64,000 bases of DNA from Brachybacterium muris (GTDB taxonomy: Bacteria; Actinomycetota; Actinomycetes; Actinomycetales; Dermabacteraceae). This document shows, in pieces, positions 1 through 9,043 of the stretch. Within the stretch, counting starts at the first letter, position 1, and each line of letters starts with the position of its first letter. The notes under the pieces were generated by a model that was given only the letters and a program-made list of their open reading frames with translations, was not told the origin of the DNA and searched no databases. Location: NCBI RefSeq assembly GCF_016907455.1, contig NZ_JAFBCB010000001.1, forward strand, positions 2,604,001 to 2,668,000, read 5' to 3'. The position numbers were made by a program, and so were the translations under genes.

Positions 1-208
1 CCTCGCCCTGCAGGATCACCTGTGTGTCCACCGGGACGGCCGTGTCCTCCTCGGTGGGTTCGGGCAGATCCGGTTCGGTCTCGGGCTGCGGCGGATCCAG
101 TACCTCGGGGGCGGGGTCGGCGAGCGTATCGGTGGCCACCGGATCGGGCGGGCCGGGGTCCGTGAGCGGGCGTTCGGCGGGAACTCCTGGACGCGCGGGC
201 TGTGTCAT
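1..208 (-). CDS. Hypothetical protein, N-terminal part only (runs off the left edge)
   Basis: The frame opens at an ATG (208..206) with a good Shine-Dalgarno (AGGAGGA at 222..216, 7 nt spacing) and stays open to the window edge. The visible 69 residues are rich in Pro, Glu, Asp and Thr (for example ERPLTDPGPPDPVATDTLAD), with no signal peptide or recognisable domain. It looks like a disordered N-terminal region. The gene starts 26 bp after the stop of the SLH/NlpC hydrolase, so the two are probably co-transcribed and this may be another envelope-related protein. I do not recognise the family. Confidence 0.7.
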   Translation of the reverse strand, partial: MTQPARPGVPAERPLTDPGPPDPVATDTLADPAPEVLDPPQPETEPDLPEPTEEDTAVPVDTQVILQGE

Positions 209-233
209 GGGTTCGTCCTCCTGCTCGATGCCA

Positions 234-1958
234 TCAGACGAAGGGTCGCTTGATGGTGGGCTTGACGGTGTAGTAGCCGTTGTGCGGTTGGCGGGAGTAG
301 TTCAGGTGCGACGTCCGCGTGCTCCAGGACTCGATCATGCGCCCGTTGCCCAGGTACAGCGTCACGTGGGTGACCGGTGCGTTCGCCGTGCGCCCGTAGA
401 AGATGAAGTCACCGCGCCGCCGTTCCGCCAGGGGGAACGACGCCAGTCGCTTGTCCCCGTAGAGCTGCTGGCTGGTGCGGTACGTGGGCTCCGCGTGCTT
501 GACCACGTTGATGGGCTGCGGGTCGAGACCGGCTGCGTACAGTCCCTGCAGCAGCAGCCCCGAGCAGTCGAACCCCGCGACCGAGGTGTTGGACCATCCC
601 GCACCTCCCCACGTGTAGGGGGTGCCCAGCTGACGCTCGCAGAAGCGGATCATCGCCTCGATCCGCTCGTTGCGCGACGCGTTGCTCCTCACCGCCACCG
701 GGGTGCGCCATGCGTCCATGTCGAAGGGGTACTCCGGGGCGAGACGGCGCCATGTCTGCGGACCGACGATGCCGTCGGCGGTGAGCCGGTTGCGGCGCTG
801 GAAGGCGCGCACGGCGTCTTCCGTGCCGAGGTCGTAGGTCTGTCGGGAGCCGGTGCGGTGCACGCCCAGCTTCTTCTGGATGATGCGCACCCGGGTCCCG
901 TTCCAACCACGGCGGATCGTCACCCCGCCTCGGACCGACGTGATCTGCTTGACCGGACCGTGGCGGTTCTCCGGCGGGTTCCAGCCCGAGTAGTAGGTGC
1001 GGAACCCTCCCTCGAAGTCCTGCCTCCAGCCAGCGCCGAAGGAGCGCTCATTGCCGGTGGGGAAGCCCAGTCGGCCGGTGGCTCCTCCCTGTCCCAGGTA
1101 CTCGGTGAGCAGCCCACCGCCCACCGTGCGGCTACCGGTGCGGCTGCTGTACAGCACGAGACCACCTGCGAAGTCCTGCTGGAATCCGCGGGCACCGCTC
1201 TTGCCGGAGATCACCGCCCGCTCGTTCCCCTTCGGCGATCCCAGCCGGCCCCAGATCCCTCCGGCCGCCCAGTACGCCTGGGCGATGGCACCCTGGACCC
1301 TGATCCCCTTGCCGAAGGCGCCGCCATTGGAGTAACGGTAGAAGAGCGCCGCGATCGCGTCGCGGAGGATCGGCTGCATGGGCCGGAAGGTGTTGTCGTC
1401 CCACCCCAGCATGTAGCCGACGTTCCGCGCCCAGGCGATCTCCTTGCGGAAGACGTAGGAGGAGGGCACGTCCTTGAAGGCCGCCGATCCGCCGACGGCT
1501 GGTGACCCGGAGAGCCTGTACAGCACCACCACGGCCTGATCGCGCTGCATCGGCACCATGGGACGGAAGGTGCCGTCGTTCCAGCCGCGCAGGATCCCTC
1601 CGTCCTGGCACCAGGTGATCTCCTTGTAGAACGTCGTCGTCGGCGTGACGTCGCGGAACGGGGACACCGCAGGCGGTGTGAAAGCGGGTTCACCAGCCAG
1701 GCGGTACAGGAATGCGGCCATCTCTGCCCGGCGAGCCGGCTCGTACGGACGGAAGGTGCCGTCCGACCAACCTCGGCTGATGCCCTGGTCCGCCATCCAT
1801 TGGATCTCGCGCGCGAAGGGCTGGCTCCGGGGGACGTCGATGAAACCGGCGGCGAGGGCCGGTGCCTGTCCGACGATGAGTCCGGACCCGGCAATGGCCG
1901 CCCCGATCCCGATCAGTCCGCGCCTGCTGGGCGTGCTCTCCTGCGAATCTCCGACCAC
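234..1958 (-). CDS. Secreted SLH-domain NlpC/P60 peptidoglycan hydrolase with LGFP repeats
   Basis: Predicted secreted cell-wall endopeptidase, 574 aa. The GTG start is preceded by AAGGAG. Residues 11-37 form a Tat-like signal (SRRGLIGIG, hydrophobic stretch, ALAA). Three SLH-type modules follow at about 39-95, 98-155 and 158-212, each with FxDV and a GWxDGTFRP or GWxDxTFRP motif. LGFP repeats lie at about 222-322, a peptidoglycan_binding_1 domain at about 345-407, and an NlpC/P60 domain at about 430-560. The probable catalytic Cys465 (FDCSGL) and His531 (THVTLYLG) are present. SLH domains usually tether proteins to pyruvylated secondary wall polymer, and the next gene upstream encodes a pyruvyl transferase-family protein. 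Substrate bond specificity cannot be read from the sequence. Confidence 0.92.
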   Translation of the reverse strand: MVGDSQESTPSRRGLIGIGAAIAGSGLIVGQAPALAAGFIDVPRSQPFAREIQWMADQGISRGWSDGTFRPYEPARRAEMAAFLYRLAGEPAFTPPAVSPFRDVTPTTTFYKEITWCQDGGILRGWNDGTFRPMVPMQRDQAVVVLYRLSGSPAVGGSAAFKDVPSSYVFRKEIAWARNVGYMLGWDDNTFRPMQPILRDAIAALFYRYSNGGAFGKGIRVQGAIAQAYWAAGGIWGRLGSPKGNERAVISGKSGARGFQQDFAGGLVLYSSRTGSRTVGGGLLTEYLGQGGATGRLGFPTGNERSFGAGWRQDFEGGFRTYYSGWNPPENRHGPVKQITSVRGGVTIRRGWNGTRVRIIQKKLGVHRTGSRQTYDLGTEDAVRAFQRRNRLTADGIVGPQTWRRLAPEYPFDMDAWRTPVAVRSNASRNERIEAMIRFCERQLGTPYTWGGAGWSNTSVAGFDCSGLLLQGLYAAGLDPQPINVVKHAEPTYRTSQQLYGDKRLASFPLAERRRGDFIFYGRTANAPVTHVTLYLGNGRMIESWSTRTSHLNYSRQPHNGYYTVKPTIKRPFV

Positions 1959-2054
1959 GCGTGCTCCTTAGTCCAGGGCATCTGATCCTGCATTCTCGAC
2001 AGTACGGGCCCGTGTCACCCCATGTACCCGTTTCAGCCCGATATGCCGCAGATC

Positions 2055-3164
2055 TCAGGTCGCACTGTACAGGGCGTTCGCCTCTGCCCGTTTGGCCCGC
2101 ACGCCCCGCTCGACGAACCCGCGCGGCCGCTGCAGGGTGGCCAGTGCTGGGAAGGCCATGTCGCTGCCATCGGTGACATGCCAGTTGCTCCCCAGCTCCA
2201 CCAGCGATCCGTGCTTGACGTCGTAGTAGCCGGAGCGGCCGCTCAGCGCGATCCCCCGTGCCCCGTGCATCGCCGCCACCAGGTGATGGTGGAAGCGGGT
2301 CGTGATCCACACCTGGTGCGGACCCGGGGCGAACTCACCTCGCCAGAACGAGGTGAACGGGACGAAGCCGTCCTCGGCCACCACATCGCGCAGTCGGTCG
2401 TACCCGGCGTAGTCCGCACCGGGCAGGGCCTCCACGTAGCGCACCCGCTCCCGGGGGATCCGTGAGGCGCGGATCATTCCCCGGGTCCAGTCCACGAACC
2501 GGTCGAACACACCCTCGTCCTGAGCGTCGGACTGCACACACACGACCAGCTCCACCTGGTGGTTGCCGATGGTGACGGCCGGGACGGCATCGAGCAGGAA
2601 CGCGTCATCGACGCCCGGCTCTATGCCGAGCAGCTCGGCACTGGGCGCATCCCGGACCGAGATGTGGTCGAAGCCCTGGAGCTGCTCCGGGCCGGCCGGC
2701 ATCAGTCCCTGGCCCGTGGCGATCAGGCGGGCACCGCTGATCCGGGCCGCCTCCCGCATCGCCCTGACCACGAGTGCGTTCTCCGTCCACAAGGAATTGA
2801 CGAACCCACCGCCCAGCAGGTGCAGTGCTCCCGCCTCACGCAGACGGAGCAGGCCGGCGTCGTACAGCGGGGTCCCGAGGTTCGCCACGATGTCCTCGAC
2901 CTCACGGCCGGAGCCGTGCAGGGAGTCGGCCATCGCCCGGTAGATCGCGTCGGTGACCCGGAGGCGCGGATGGTCGTCCGCGAACAGGGCACTCGCCGTG
3001 CCCGGGTGACGGCAGTCCAGCCACACCTCGTCGTCCGGACGGGTGCGGGCCAGATGACGCAGCCAGCGCCGCGCTATCAGCTCGTCCCCGTAGTTCGGGT
3101 AGGAGGCCATGGAGACGAGGTACAGGGGCCCCGGGAGCGGGCCGGCGGCAGTGGCGGACGACAT
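2055..3164 (-). CDS. Polysaccharide pyruvyl transferase family protein (CsaB-like)
   Basis: 369 aa. The N-terminal SMASYPNYGDELIARRWL and the C-terminal TTRFHHHLVAAMHGARGIAL and GYYDVK motifs are typical of the polysaccharide pyruvyl transferase family (CsaB, WcaK). These enzymes transfer pyruvate from PEP to a sugar of a wall polymer, and CsaB makes the pyruvyl ketal that SLH domains bind. Its position between two SLH-domain hydrolases strongly suggests that role, although the exact polymer is unknown. The start is an ATG. A TAGGAT hexamer ends 6 nt upstream (3171..3176), so the transcript may be leaderless; the same bases contain AGGA, which could instead act as a ribosome site. Confidence 0.87.
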   Translation of the reverse strand: MSSATAAGPLPGPLYLVSMASYPNYGDELIARRWLRHLARTRPDDEVWLDCRHPGTASALFADDHPRLRVTDAIYRAMADSLHGSGREVEDIVANLGTPLYDAGLLRLREAGALHLLGGGFVNSLWTENALVVRAMREAARISGARLIATGQGLMPAGPEQLQGFDHISVRDAPSAELLGIEPGVDDAFLLDAVPAVTIGNHQVELVVCVQSDAQDEGVFDRFVDWTRGMIRASRIPRERVRYVEALPGADYAGYDRLRDVVAEDGFVPFTSFWRGEFAPGPHQVWITTRFHHHLVAAMHGARGIALSGRSGYYDVKHGSLVELGSNWHVTDGSDMAFPALATLQRPRGFVERGVRAKRAEANALYSAT

Positions 3165-3189
3165 GCCCGAATCCTAGCCGAACCGCAGG

Positions 3190-5352
3190 TCAGGCACGGC
3201 CGGTCTGCACCATCCAGCGCATCACGAACGTCGCCATCTGGTCGCGTTTGATGTTCGCGTACGGGCGGAAGGTGCCGTCGGCCCAACCGCGGGAGATCCC
3301 GGTCCTCGCGAGCCAGCCGATCTCCTTCGCGAAGATCACGTCGTCCCCGACGTCCTTGAACTGAGCGGAGTCCGCACGCGATGCCGCCGGCTCCCCGGCT
3401 GCGCGGTACAGGAACGCCGCCACCGAGTCGCGCTTGACCGGCTCCAGGGGCCGGAAGGTGCCGTCGGCCCAGCCCCGTGCGATCCCGGCCTCGTAGGCCC
3501 AGCACAGTTCCCGGTAGAACACGAATCCGGGATCGACGTCCCTGAAGGGCGAGTTGCGAGGGGCGGTGTACGCAGGAGAGCCCAGCGCACGGTAGATGAA
3601 CACGATCATCGCATCGCGCAGGTTGTCGTTGTCCGGGCGGAAGGTGCGGTCGCCCCAGCCGGTGGTGATGCCGCGGGCCGCCAGGTCCTCGATCTCCAGG
3701 TAGAACACCCGGGCCGGCGCCACGTCCCGGAAGCTGGGGGTGACGAAACGGGCAGCGGACCCCTCCAGTGCAGCGGTCCCGTGCTGGAACGGCTGGATGG
3801 TGCGATCGCCATCCTTCGAGGCGTTGCGGACGGGGCGGCCCCAGGCTGATCGCCAGCTGCTCGCGAAGGGTGTGGCGTATCCGGTGGCGCCCCCGTTGCC
3901 CTCGCTGAGCACGAGGCCCTTGGACAGTTCGGTGGCCCAGTACTTGCCGTTCTGGTGGGCGCTGCGCACGACGGTTCCCAGGCTCGACTCGCCACCGGCG
4001 CGCTGGAACGCCGTCAGGTGCACGCGCCAGCCACGATCGATGTGCCGCTGGGCGTCGCCGCGGATGCGGTCGAACTGGCTGTAGAGGCGCGCTCCCGGGC
4101 ACGCGGTGTAGTTGACGTCGCGGTGGCCCATCACGCGGGCCAGGGAGATCGGCTTGTCCGGGGTGAAACGGGTGCCGGTCCCGGGGGTCCAGGTGGCCTT
4201 GTCCCAGGCGCTGGTGTGGAAGGTGTTCAGCAGCTTCCAGCCGACGATCCTCGAGACGGCATCGCGTGCGGCCGCCGGCACGGTGGTGGAGGTGTAGTCG
4301 CCCAGCACCGAGATGCCGAAGGAGCTGGTGTTGAAGCCGAAGGCGTGGGCACCGATCACGTTGCGGTGCAGCCCGCCGCTGCGGCCCTCGAAGATGCGGC
4401 CGTACTTGTCGACCAGGATGTTGTACCCGGTGTCGGCCCAGCCCAGGGTGCGGGTGTGGTAGCTGTGGATACCGCGGACGATCTGCGCGGACTGGCTGGA
4501 GCTGTAGGAGTTGGTGCCGGCCGTGTGATGGATGATGACGGCCTTCAGCTGGCGCGAGGCCGAGGTGGACCGGGTGCTGGACTCGTCCGCACCCCAGGAG
4601 GCGCGGGTGATGTAGGTCGGCGCACCGGGCCCCAGCACGGGCGTGGCGGGATTGGTCGCCGTCGCAGAGGCCTGGGGGGTGATCTGACGGCTCTGCGGCT
4701 GCGTCGCGGTGGGGCCGCTGAGGTCCCCGACGGAGGCATCGGCGTCAAGGGGCGACGTGGTGACCACATGGGCCGTCACCTCGTCGGTGACGTCCATGCC
4801 ATCGACCTCGGCGCGCATCTGCAGACCGGTGACGTTGCCCAGCCAGGCCAGCTCGGTGCCGGGTGCCCGGTCCCCGGTCTCCGGGTCCAGTGCGGTCTCC
4901 AGCTCGAACCACTCCGTCCAGGTCCCGTCCTCGAGGAGGCCGCGGGCGTGGACGAGGGGCTCGGCGGCGTCGGCCGACCAGGTCGCCCCGGCCATCGTCG
5001 CGAGATGGCCGGGCAGGTCACGGACCTGGAGCCCGTCCGCGTCCACGATCGGGGCATCGGACAGCGGCACGTCGACGATGCGGGTGTCGCCCCCGGTCAC
5101 CGAGGGGTTGGCGGCGGCGGGCAGAGTCCCGGCGACGACCGCGACCACGGGCACGCCGACCGCCGTGGCAGCGAAGAGGGCGCGCCTGCTCAGCGGGCCT
5201 CCGGCGGCATCGCTGCGGGTGTCACGGGAGGAGGTGGGGAAGTGCCACTGCGGCATGGAAACGGCTCCGTCGATCGGGGGTGGGGAAGAGGGCCAGGTGC
5301 GCCCGGAGGCGCTCCGGGATCGCCGTCCGCGCCGTCCCGACCTGTCCGTCAT
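3190..5352 (-). CDS. SLH-domain N-acetylmuramoyl-L-alanine amidase (PGRP/amidase_2 type)
   Basis: 720 aa from the farthest ATG. The internal ATG at 5256 (residue 33) is a plausible alternative because it puts the Tat motif (SRRALFAATAVG) about 22 residues from the N-terminus. A PGRP-like amidase domain lies at about 248-440: VIIHHTAG supplies a zinc His near 275, MGHRDVN supplies His410 and TACPG supplies Cys418. A linker with W/G-rich sequence follows, then three SLH modules at about 540-592, 600-655 and 664-716, each with GWxDGTFRP or a close variant. This is the reverse arrangement to the other hydrolase, where the SLH modules are N-terminal. The likely role is cleavage of the MurNAc-L-Ala bond by an amidase anchored on the wall polymer. 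Confidence 0.93.
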   Translation of the reverse strand: MTDRSGRRGRRSRSASGRTWPSSPPPIDGAVSMPQWHFPTSSRDTRSDAAGGPLSRRALFAATAVGVPVVAVVAGTLPAAANPSVTGGDTRIVDVPLSDAPIVDADGLQVRDLPGHLATMAGATWSADAAEPLVHARGLLEDGTWTEWFELETALDPETGDRAPGTELAWLGNVTGLQMRAEVDGMDVTDEVTAHVVTTSPLDADASVGDLSGPTATQPQSRQITPQASATATNPATPVLGPGAPTYITRASWGADESSTRSTSASRQLKAVIIHHTAGTNSYSSSQSAQIVRGIHSYHTRTLGWADTGYNILVDKYGRIFEGRSGGLHRNVIGAHAFGFNTSSFGISVLGDYTSTTVPAAARDAVSRIVGWKLLNTFHTSAWDKATWTPGTGTRFTPDKPISLARVMGHRDVNYTACPGARLYSQFDRIRGDAQRHIDRGWRVHLTAFQRAGGESSLGTVVRSAHQNGKYWATELSKGLVLSEGNGGATGYATPFASSWRSAWGRPVRNASKDGDRTIQPFQHGTAALEGSAARFVTPSFRDVAPARVFYLEIEDLAARGITTGWGDRTFRPDNDNLRDAMIVFIYRALGSPAYTAPRNSPFRDVDPGFVFYRELCWAYEAGIARGWADGTFRPLEPVKRDSVAAFLYRAAGEPAASRADSAQFKDVGDDVIFAKEIGWLARTGISRGWADGTFRPYANIKRDQMATFVMRWMVQTGRA

Positions 5353-5478
5353 GCCAATCTAGCCCACGGAGCGCAGGCATGTTCAGGGAGAGGGTGGCCG
5401 GGAGGCCAACTCTTGGTCAACTCCTCGAGGACCAGGCCGGCCCCGAGCACGGCCCTGTGCACTCGGCCACATGACGAC

Positions 5479-5510
5479 GGCGGGCCACCGGATCTCTCCG
5501 ATGGCCCGCC
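5479..5510 (-). terminator. Hairpin terminator after rplQ
   Basis: GGCGGGCC arms with three further pairs (CGG/CCG) after one A/C-type mismatch enclose a 6-nt loop, 36 bp after the rplQ stop. There is no T-tract, as is common in high-GC actinobacteria. It probably ends the alpha operon before the oppositely regulated envelope genes. Confidence 0.65.
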
Positions 5511-5545
5511 GTGGTGCGAGATCGGCCGTGGCCGACCTCAGGGGG

Positions 5546-6097
5546 TCACTTCTGCTCGGACTCCGAGGCGGTGCCCTCAGCGCCCTCGACGGGCTCGTCG
5601 CTGGAGGGGGTGGTGCCCGCGGTCTCGTCGGAGGCGGTGGCCTCCTCGACCTTGGTGTCCTCGGCCTTGGTGTCCTCGGTGCGAACGGCGTTCTTGGCGG
5701 CGCCCTCGGCCTCCTTCACCACGGCCTGCTTGGGCGAGTAAGCCTCCTGGACCAGCTCGATCACGGCCATGGGGGCGTTGTCGCCCTTGCGCGGGCCGAT
5801 CTTGGTGATGCGGGTGTAGCCACCGGGACGCTCGGAGAAGGTCGGGGCGATCTCCTCGAACAGGGTGTACACCACGCCCTTGTCGCGGATGGTGCGCATC
5901 ACGCGACGACGGGCGGCCAGGTCGCCCTTCTTGGCGAAGGTCACCAGGCGCTCCGCGTACGGGCGCAGGCGCTTGGCACGGGACTCGGTGGTGGTGATGG
6001 CCTTGTGGCGGAACAGCTCGGTGGCCAGGTTGGCGAGGATCATCCGCTCGTGTGCGGGCGAACCCCCGAGGCGCGCTCCCTTGGTGGGTGCAGGCAT
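5546..6097 (-). CDS. rplQ: 50S ribosomal protein L17
   Basis: The N-terminus ([18 protein letters not shown]) and the body ([26 protein letters not shown]) are diagnostic of L17, which contacts 23S rRNA near the exit tunnel. At 183 aa it is longer than the usual 115-130 residues. The extra length is an acidic Glu/Thr/Ala tail from about residue 125 (repeated EDTK and KVEE blocks), probably disordered. It is the last gene of the alpha operon, 27 bp downstream of rpoA. Confidence 0.97.
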   Translation of the reverse strand: MPAPTKGARLGGSPAHERMILANLATELFRHKAITTTESRAKRLRPYAERLVTFAKKGDLAARRRVMRTIRDKGVVYTLFEEIAPTFSERPGGYTRITKIGPRKGDNAPMAVIELVQEAYSPKQAVVKEAEGAAKNAVRTEDTKAEDTKVEEATASDETAGTTPSSDEPVEGAEGTASESEQK

Positions 6098-6124
6098 GGT
6101 CGTTCTCCTAGAAAAAGATGAGGG

Positions 6125-7120
6125 TCAGTACTGGTCGCCGAAGTCGTCGGAGTAGGAGTCCAGAGCGGACGGGTCGAACCCGGCCGGGGAATCCTTCAGC
6201 GACAGGCCGAGCTCGGCCAGCTTCGCCTTGACCTCGTCGATGGACTTCTGCCCGAAGTTGCGGATGTCGAGCAGATCGGCCTCGGAGCGAGCGGTCAGCT
6301 CGCCGACCGTGTGCACACCCTCGCGCATGAGGCAGTTGTACGACCGCACCGTGAGGTTGAGGTCGTTGATCGGCAGGGCGAGGTCCGCGGCCATGGCCTG
6401 ATCGGTGGGCGAGGGGCCGATCTCGATGCCCTCCGCCTCCTGGTTCAGCTCATGGGCCAGGCCGAACAGCTCCACCAGGGTCTTGCCGGCCGAGGCCACG
6501 GCATCGCGGGGGGAGATGGCGGGCTTGGTCTCGACGTCGACGATCAGGCGGTCGAAGTCGGTGCGCTGCTCGACACGGGTGGCCTCGACCTTGTAGGTCA
6601 CCTTGAGCACCGGGGAGTAGATCGAGTCGATCGGCACGCGACCGATCTCGCCGTCCACCGACTTGTTCTGCGAGGCGGAGACGTAGCCGCGACCGCGCTC
6701 GACGATCAGCTCGATCTCCAGGCGGCCCTTGTCGTTCAGGGTCGCGATGTGCAACTCGGGGTTGTGGATCTCCACGCCTGCCGGAGGGGTGATGTCGGCG
6801 GCGGTCACGCTGCCCTCACCCTCCTTGCGCAGGTACATCACGACGGGCTCGTCGTTCTCCGAGGAGACGACGAGGTTCTTGATGTTCAGGATGATCTCGG
6901 TGACGTCTTCCTTGATCCCGGGGACGGTGCTGAACTCGTGCAGCACGCCGTCGATGCGGATCGAGGTGACCGCGGCACCGGGGATGGAGGACAGCAGGGT
7001 GCGACGCAGGGAGTTGCCGAGCGTGTACCCGAAGCCGGGCTCGAGCGGCTCGATCACGAACCGGGAGCGGTTGTCCGACACGACCTCTTCGGTCAGCGTG
7101 GGGCGCTGTGCAATGAGCAC
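6125..7120 (-). CDS. rpoA: DNA-directed RNA polymerase subunit alpha
   Basis: 331 aa. The GTG start has AAGGA 7 nt upstream. The N-terminal assembly domain (about 1-230) includes the family block [21 protein letters not shown]. The C-terminal DNA- and activator-binding domain (about 250-315) includes [11 protein letters not shown] and [21 protein letters not shown]. Length and motifs match actinobacterial alpha subunits. It lies between rpsK and rplQ, the canonical alpha-operon order. Confidence 0.98.
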   Translation of the reverse strand: MLIAQRPTLTEEVVSDNRSRFVIEPLEPGFGYTLGNSLRRTLLSSIPGAAVTSIRIDGVLHEFSTVPGIKEDVTEIILNIKNLVVSSENDEPVVMYLRKEGEGSVTAADITPPAGVEIHNPELHIATLNDKGRLEIELIVERGRGYVSASQNKSVDGEIGRVPIDSIYSPVLKVTYKVEATRVEQRTDFDRLIVDVETKPAISPRDAVASAGKTLVELFGLAHELNQEAEGIEIGPSPTDQAMAADLALPINDLNLTVRSYNCLMREGVHTVGELTARSEADLLDIRNFGQKSIDEVKAKLAELGLSLKDSPAGFDPSALDSYSDDFGDQY

Positions 7121-7280
7121 TGTGTGTCCTTTCGGCGAGCGTCCGCCATATGACGCTCAAAAGGGGGCGGGGGCGAGGTGGGTGGTCCAGCGTGCGAGGC
7201 GCGGCGGCACGGGCCGACGACCGCGCGGGGTGGGACTCCGGCGTGCGGTCGCGCAGGGGCGACCGCCACGGTGCGGGGTC

Positions 7281-7682
7281 TCAGACGCGGCGGCGCTTCG
7301 GCGGGCGGGTGCCGTTGTGCGGCTGCGGGGTGACGTCCTGGATCGAACCCACCTCGAGGCCGGTCGCGGTGAGCGAGCGGATCGCGGTCTCTCGGCCGGA
7401 GCCGGGGCCCTTCACGAACACGTCGACCTTCTTCAGGCCGTGCTCCTGCGCCCGGCGCGCGGCGGCCTCGGCGGCCATCTGCGCGGCGTACGGGGTGGAC
7501 TTGCGCGAGCCCTTGAAGCCGACCTGGCCGGCGGAGGCCCAGGCGATCACAGCGCCGGTGGGGTCGGTGATGGAGACGATCGTGTTGTTGAACGTGCTCT
7601 TGATGTGAGCGTGTCCGTTGACGACGTTCTTCTTGTCCTTGCGGCGCGGCTTGCGCGACGCGGTACGGGTCTTGGTTGCCAT
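7281..7682 (-). CDS. rpsK: 30S ribosomal protein S11
   Basis: 133 aa. The motifs [20 protein letters not shown] and [20 protein letters not shown]-type sequence (here [20 protein letters not shown]), and the C-terminal [18 protein letters not shown], identify S11, which lines the mRNA path on the 30S platform. The 160-bp gap to rpoA is GC-rich and holds no gene. Confidence 0.98.
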   Translation of the reverse strand: MATKTRTASRKPRRKDKKNVVNGHAHIKSTFNNTIVSITDPTGAVIAWASAGQVGFKGSRKSTPYAAQMAAEAAARRAQEHGLKKVDVFVKGPGSGRETAIRSLTATGLEVGSIQDVTPQPHNGTRPPKRRRV

Positions 7683-7800
7683 GAGGCGGAACTCCTCGTT
7701 CGGGTTCAGATGATCTGTGCGCCGGATACCTCAGCGGCGCGGAAAGACTGCTGGTGTCGGTGCGGGCCGGACACGCTGGAGCCGGGGCGGATGCCCTGGA

Positions 7801-8175
7801 TCAGCGGGCCTTCTTCTTGCCCGCGACGGTGCGCTTGGGGCCCTTGCGGGTACGGGCGTTGGTCTTGGTGCGCTGACCGCGCACCGGCAGGCCGCGGCGG
7901 TGACGCAGACCCTCGTAGCTGCCGATCTCGACCTTGCGGCGGATGTCGGCGGCCACCTCGCGGCGCAGATCGCCCTCGATCCGGTAGTTCGCCTCGATGT
8001 GATCGCGCAGCTGGACGAGCTCCTCGTCGGTCAGCTCGCGCACTCGCTTGTCGCCGGAGACGCCGGTCGCGGCCAGGGTCTCCAGGGCGCGGGTGCGTCC
8101 CACGCCGAAGATGTACGTCAGGGCGACCTCGAGGCGCTTCTCGCGCGGGAGGTCGACTCCAACCAGACGTGCCAT
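7801..8175 (-). CDS. rpsM: 30S ribosomal protein S13
   Basis: 124 aa starting [20 protein letters not shown]. This ATG is chosen over longer frames because AGGAGAG lies 7-8 nt upstream and it gives the family's usual N-terminus and length. The tail [19 protein letters not shown] is the conserved C-terminal tRNA-contact region. S13 sits in the 30S head and contacts the P-site tRNA. It follows rpmJ and precedes rpsK. Confidence 0.98.
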   Translation of the reverse strand: MARLVGVDLPREKRLEVALTYIFGVGRTRALETLAATGVSGDKRVRELTDEELVQLRDHIEANYRIEGDLRREVAADIRRKVEIGSYEGLRHRRGLPVRGQRTKTNARTRKGPKRTVAGKKKAR

Positions 8176-8382
8176 GTGCAGTTCTCTCCTACTGTTCCGG
8201 AGGCCTGATCCGACACCTCGCCCGGGTTCTGCCCCATGGCGCCGCAGCCTCCGACTGCGGGTGGCCGGTCCTGGACCGGTGGTGTCGACTCTTCTGTTGT
8301 GTGCCCGGTTGCCCGGGCGTGCCCCGAGGGGCTGCCGCATCGCGGCTGTCACGGCAGGAGCCGGACGAACGGATGGCTCCGT

Positions 8383-8496
8383 TCAGCCCTGGCGCTGCTT
8401 GTGACGGGGGTTCGAGCAGATGACCATGACGCGCGAGTGGCGACGGATCACCTTGCAGTTGTCACAGATCGGCTTGACGCTCGGCTTGACCTTCAT
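8383..8496 (-). CDS. rpmJ: 50S ribosomal protein L36, zinc-binding form
   Basis: A 37-aa protein, [19 protein letters not shown] and so on, ending RHKQRQG. It carries the full Zn ribbon Cys11, Cys14, Cys27 and His32, so it is the zinc-containing C+ paralogue. It lies 22 bp after infA and is followed by about 207 bp without a gene before rpsM, as in many actinobacteria. Confidence 0.97.
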   Translation of the reverse strand: MKVKPSVKPICDNCKVIRRHSRVMVICSNPRHKQRQG

Positions 8497-8518
8497 AGCT
8501 TCCTTCTCCCGGGACGAA

Positions 8519-8740
8519 TCACTTGTAGCGGTAGACGATGCGGCCCCGGTCGAGGTCATAGGGGCTCAGCTCGACGACCACGCGGTCCTCGGGAAGGATG
8601 CGGATGTAGTGCTGGCGCATCTTCCCGGAGATGTGCGCGAGCACCTTGTGCCCGTTGTCGAGCTCGACGCGGAAACGCGCGTTCGCGAGCGCCTCCGTGA
8701 CCGTGCCCTCGACCTCGATCACGCCGTCCTTCTTGGCCAT
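8519..8740 (-). CDS. infA: Translation initiation factor IF-1
   Basis: 73 aa, [18 protein letters not shown] through [15 protein letters not shown], a single S1-like OB fold of standard length. IF-1 binds the ribosomal A site during initiation. The ATG at 8740 is the only start giving the conserved MAKKD N-terminus. Upstream in-frame sequence is GC-rich and not family-like. Confidence 0.98.
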   Translation of the reverse strand: MAKKDGVIEVEGTVTEALANARFRVELDNGHKVLAHISGKMRQHYIRILPEDRVVVELSPYDLDRGRIVYRYK

Positions 8741-9043
8741 GCCTCCCCAATCTCTCGCACCGCCTCGACGGCGACCGAGTTCCGCATTCCTGGAACGCAC
8801 ACCTCGGACACGCTGGGCGAGTACGGTGGTCTGCGATGGTGCACTTCCCTGCTGCACGCGGGCACGGGAACCCTTGCGACCGGGTCGCTCAGGATCTGCA
8901 AGCCATCTGCAGCCGTCTCCCACGTGCGCTCACACGGAGCACACCCGATCGACCAGCCTACACGGCGGCGCGCGGATGAGCGAGGGGGTAGCGGGATGAC
9001 CCCGGTCACGCAAGGCGTCCGTGCAACTCAGGCCACGTGGATC
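8741..9043. other. Gene-free interval between map and infA
   Basis: About 303 bp without a supported gene. It probably contains the promoter for infA-rpmJ-rpsM-rpsK-rpoA-rplQ. On the minus strand I see a TAGGCT hexamer near 8953..8958 that could be a -10, but no convincing -35, so I do not call it as a promoter. A GTTCC/GGAAC dyad lies near 8778..8795. Confidence 0.5.

Noticed and set aside
24-1505. Plus-strand frame over the NlpC/P60 gene and its neighbour
   Set aside because: Composition is antisense-like and the minus-strand genes have domains and ribosome sites.
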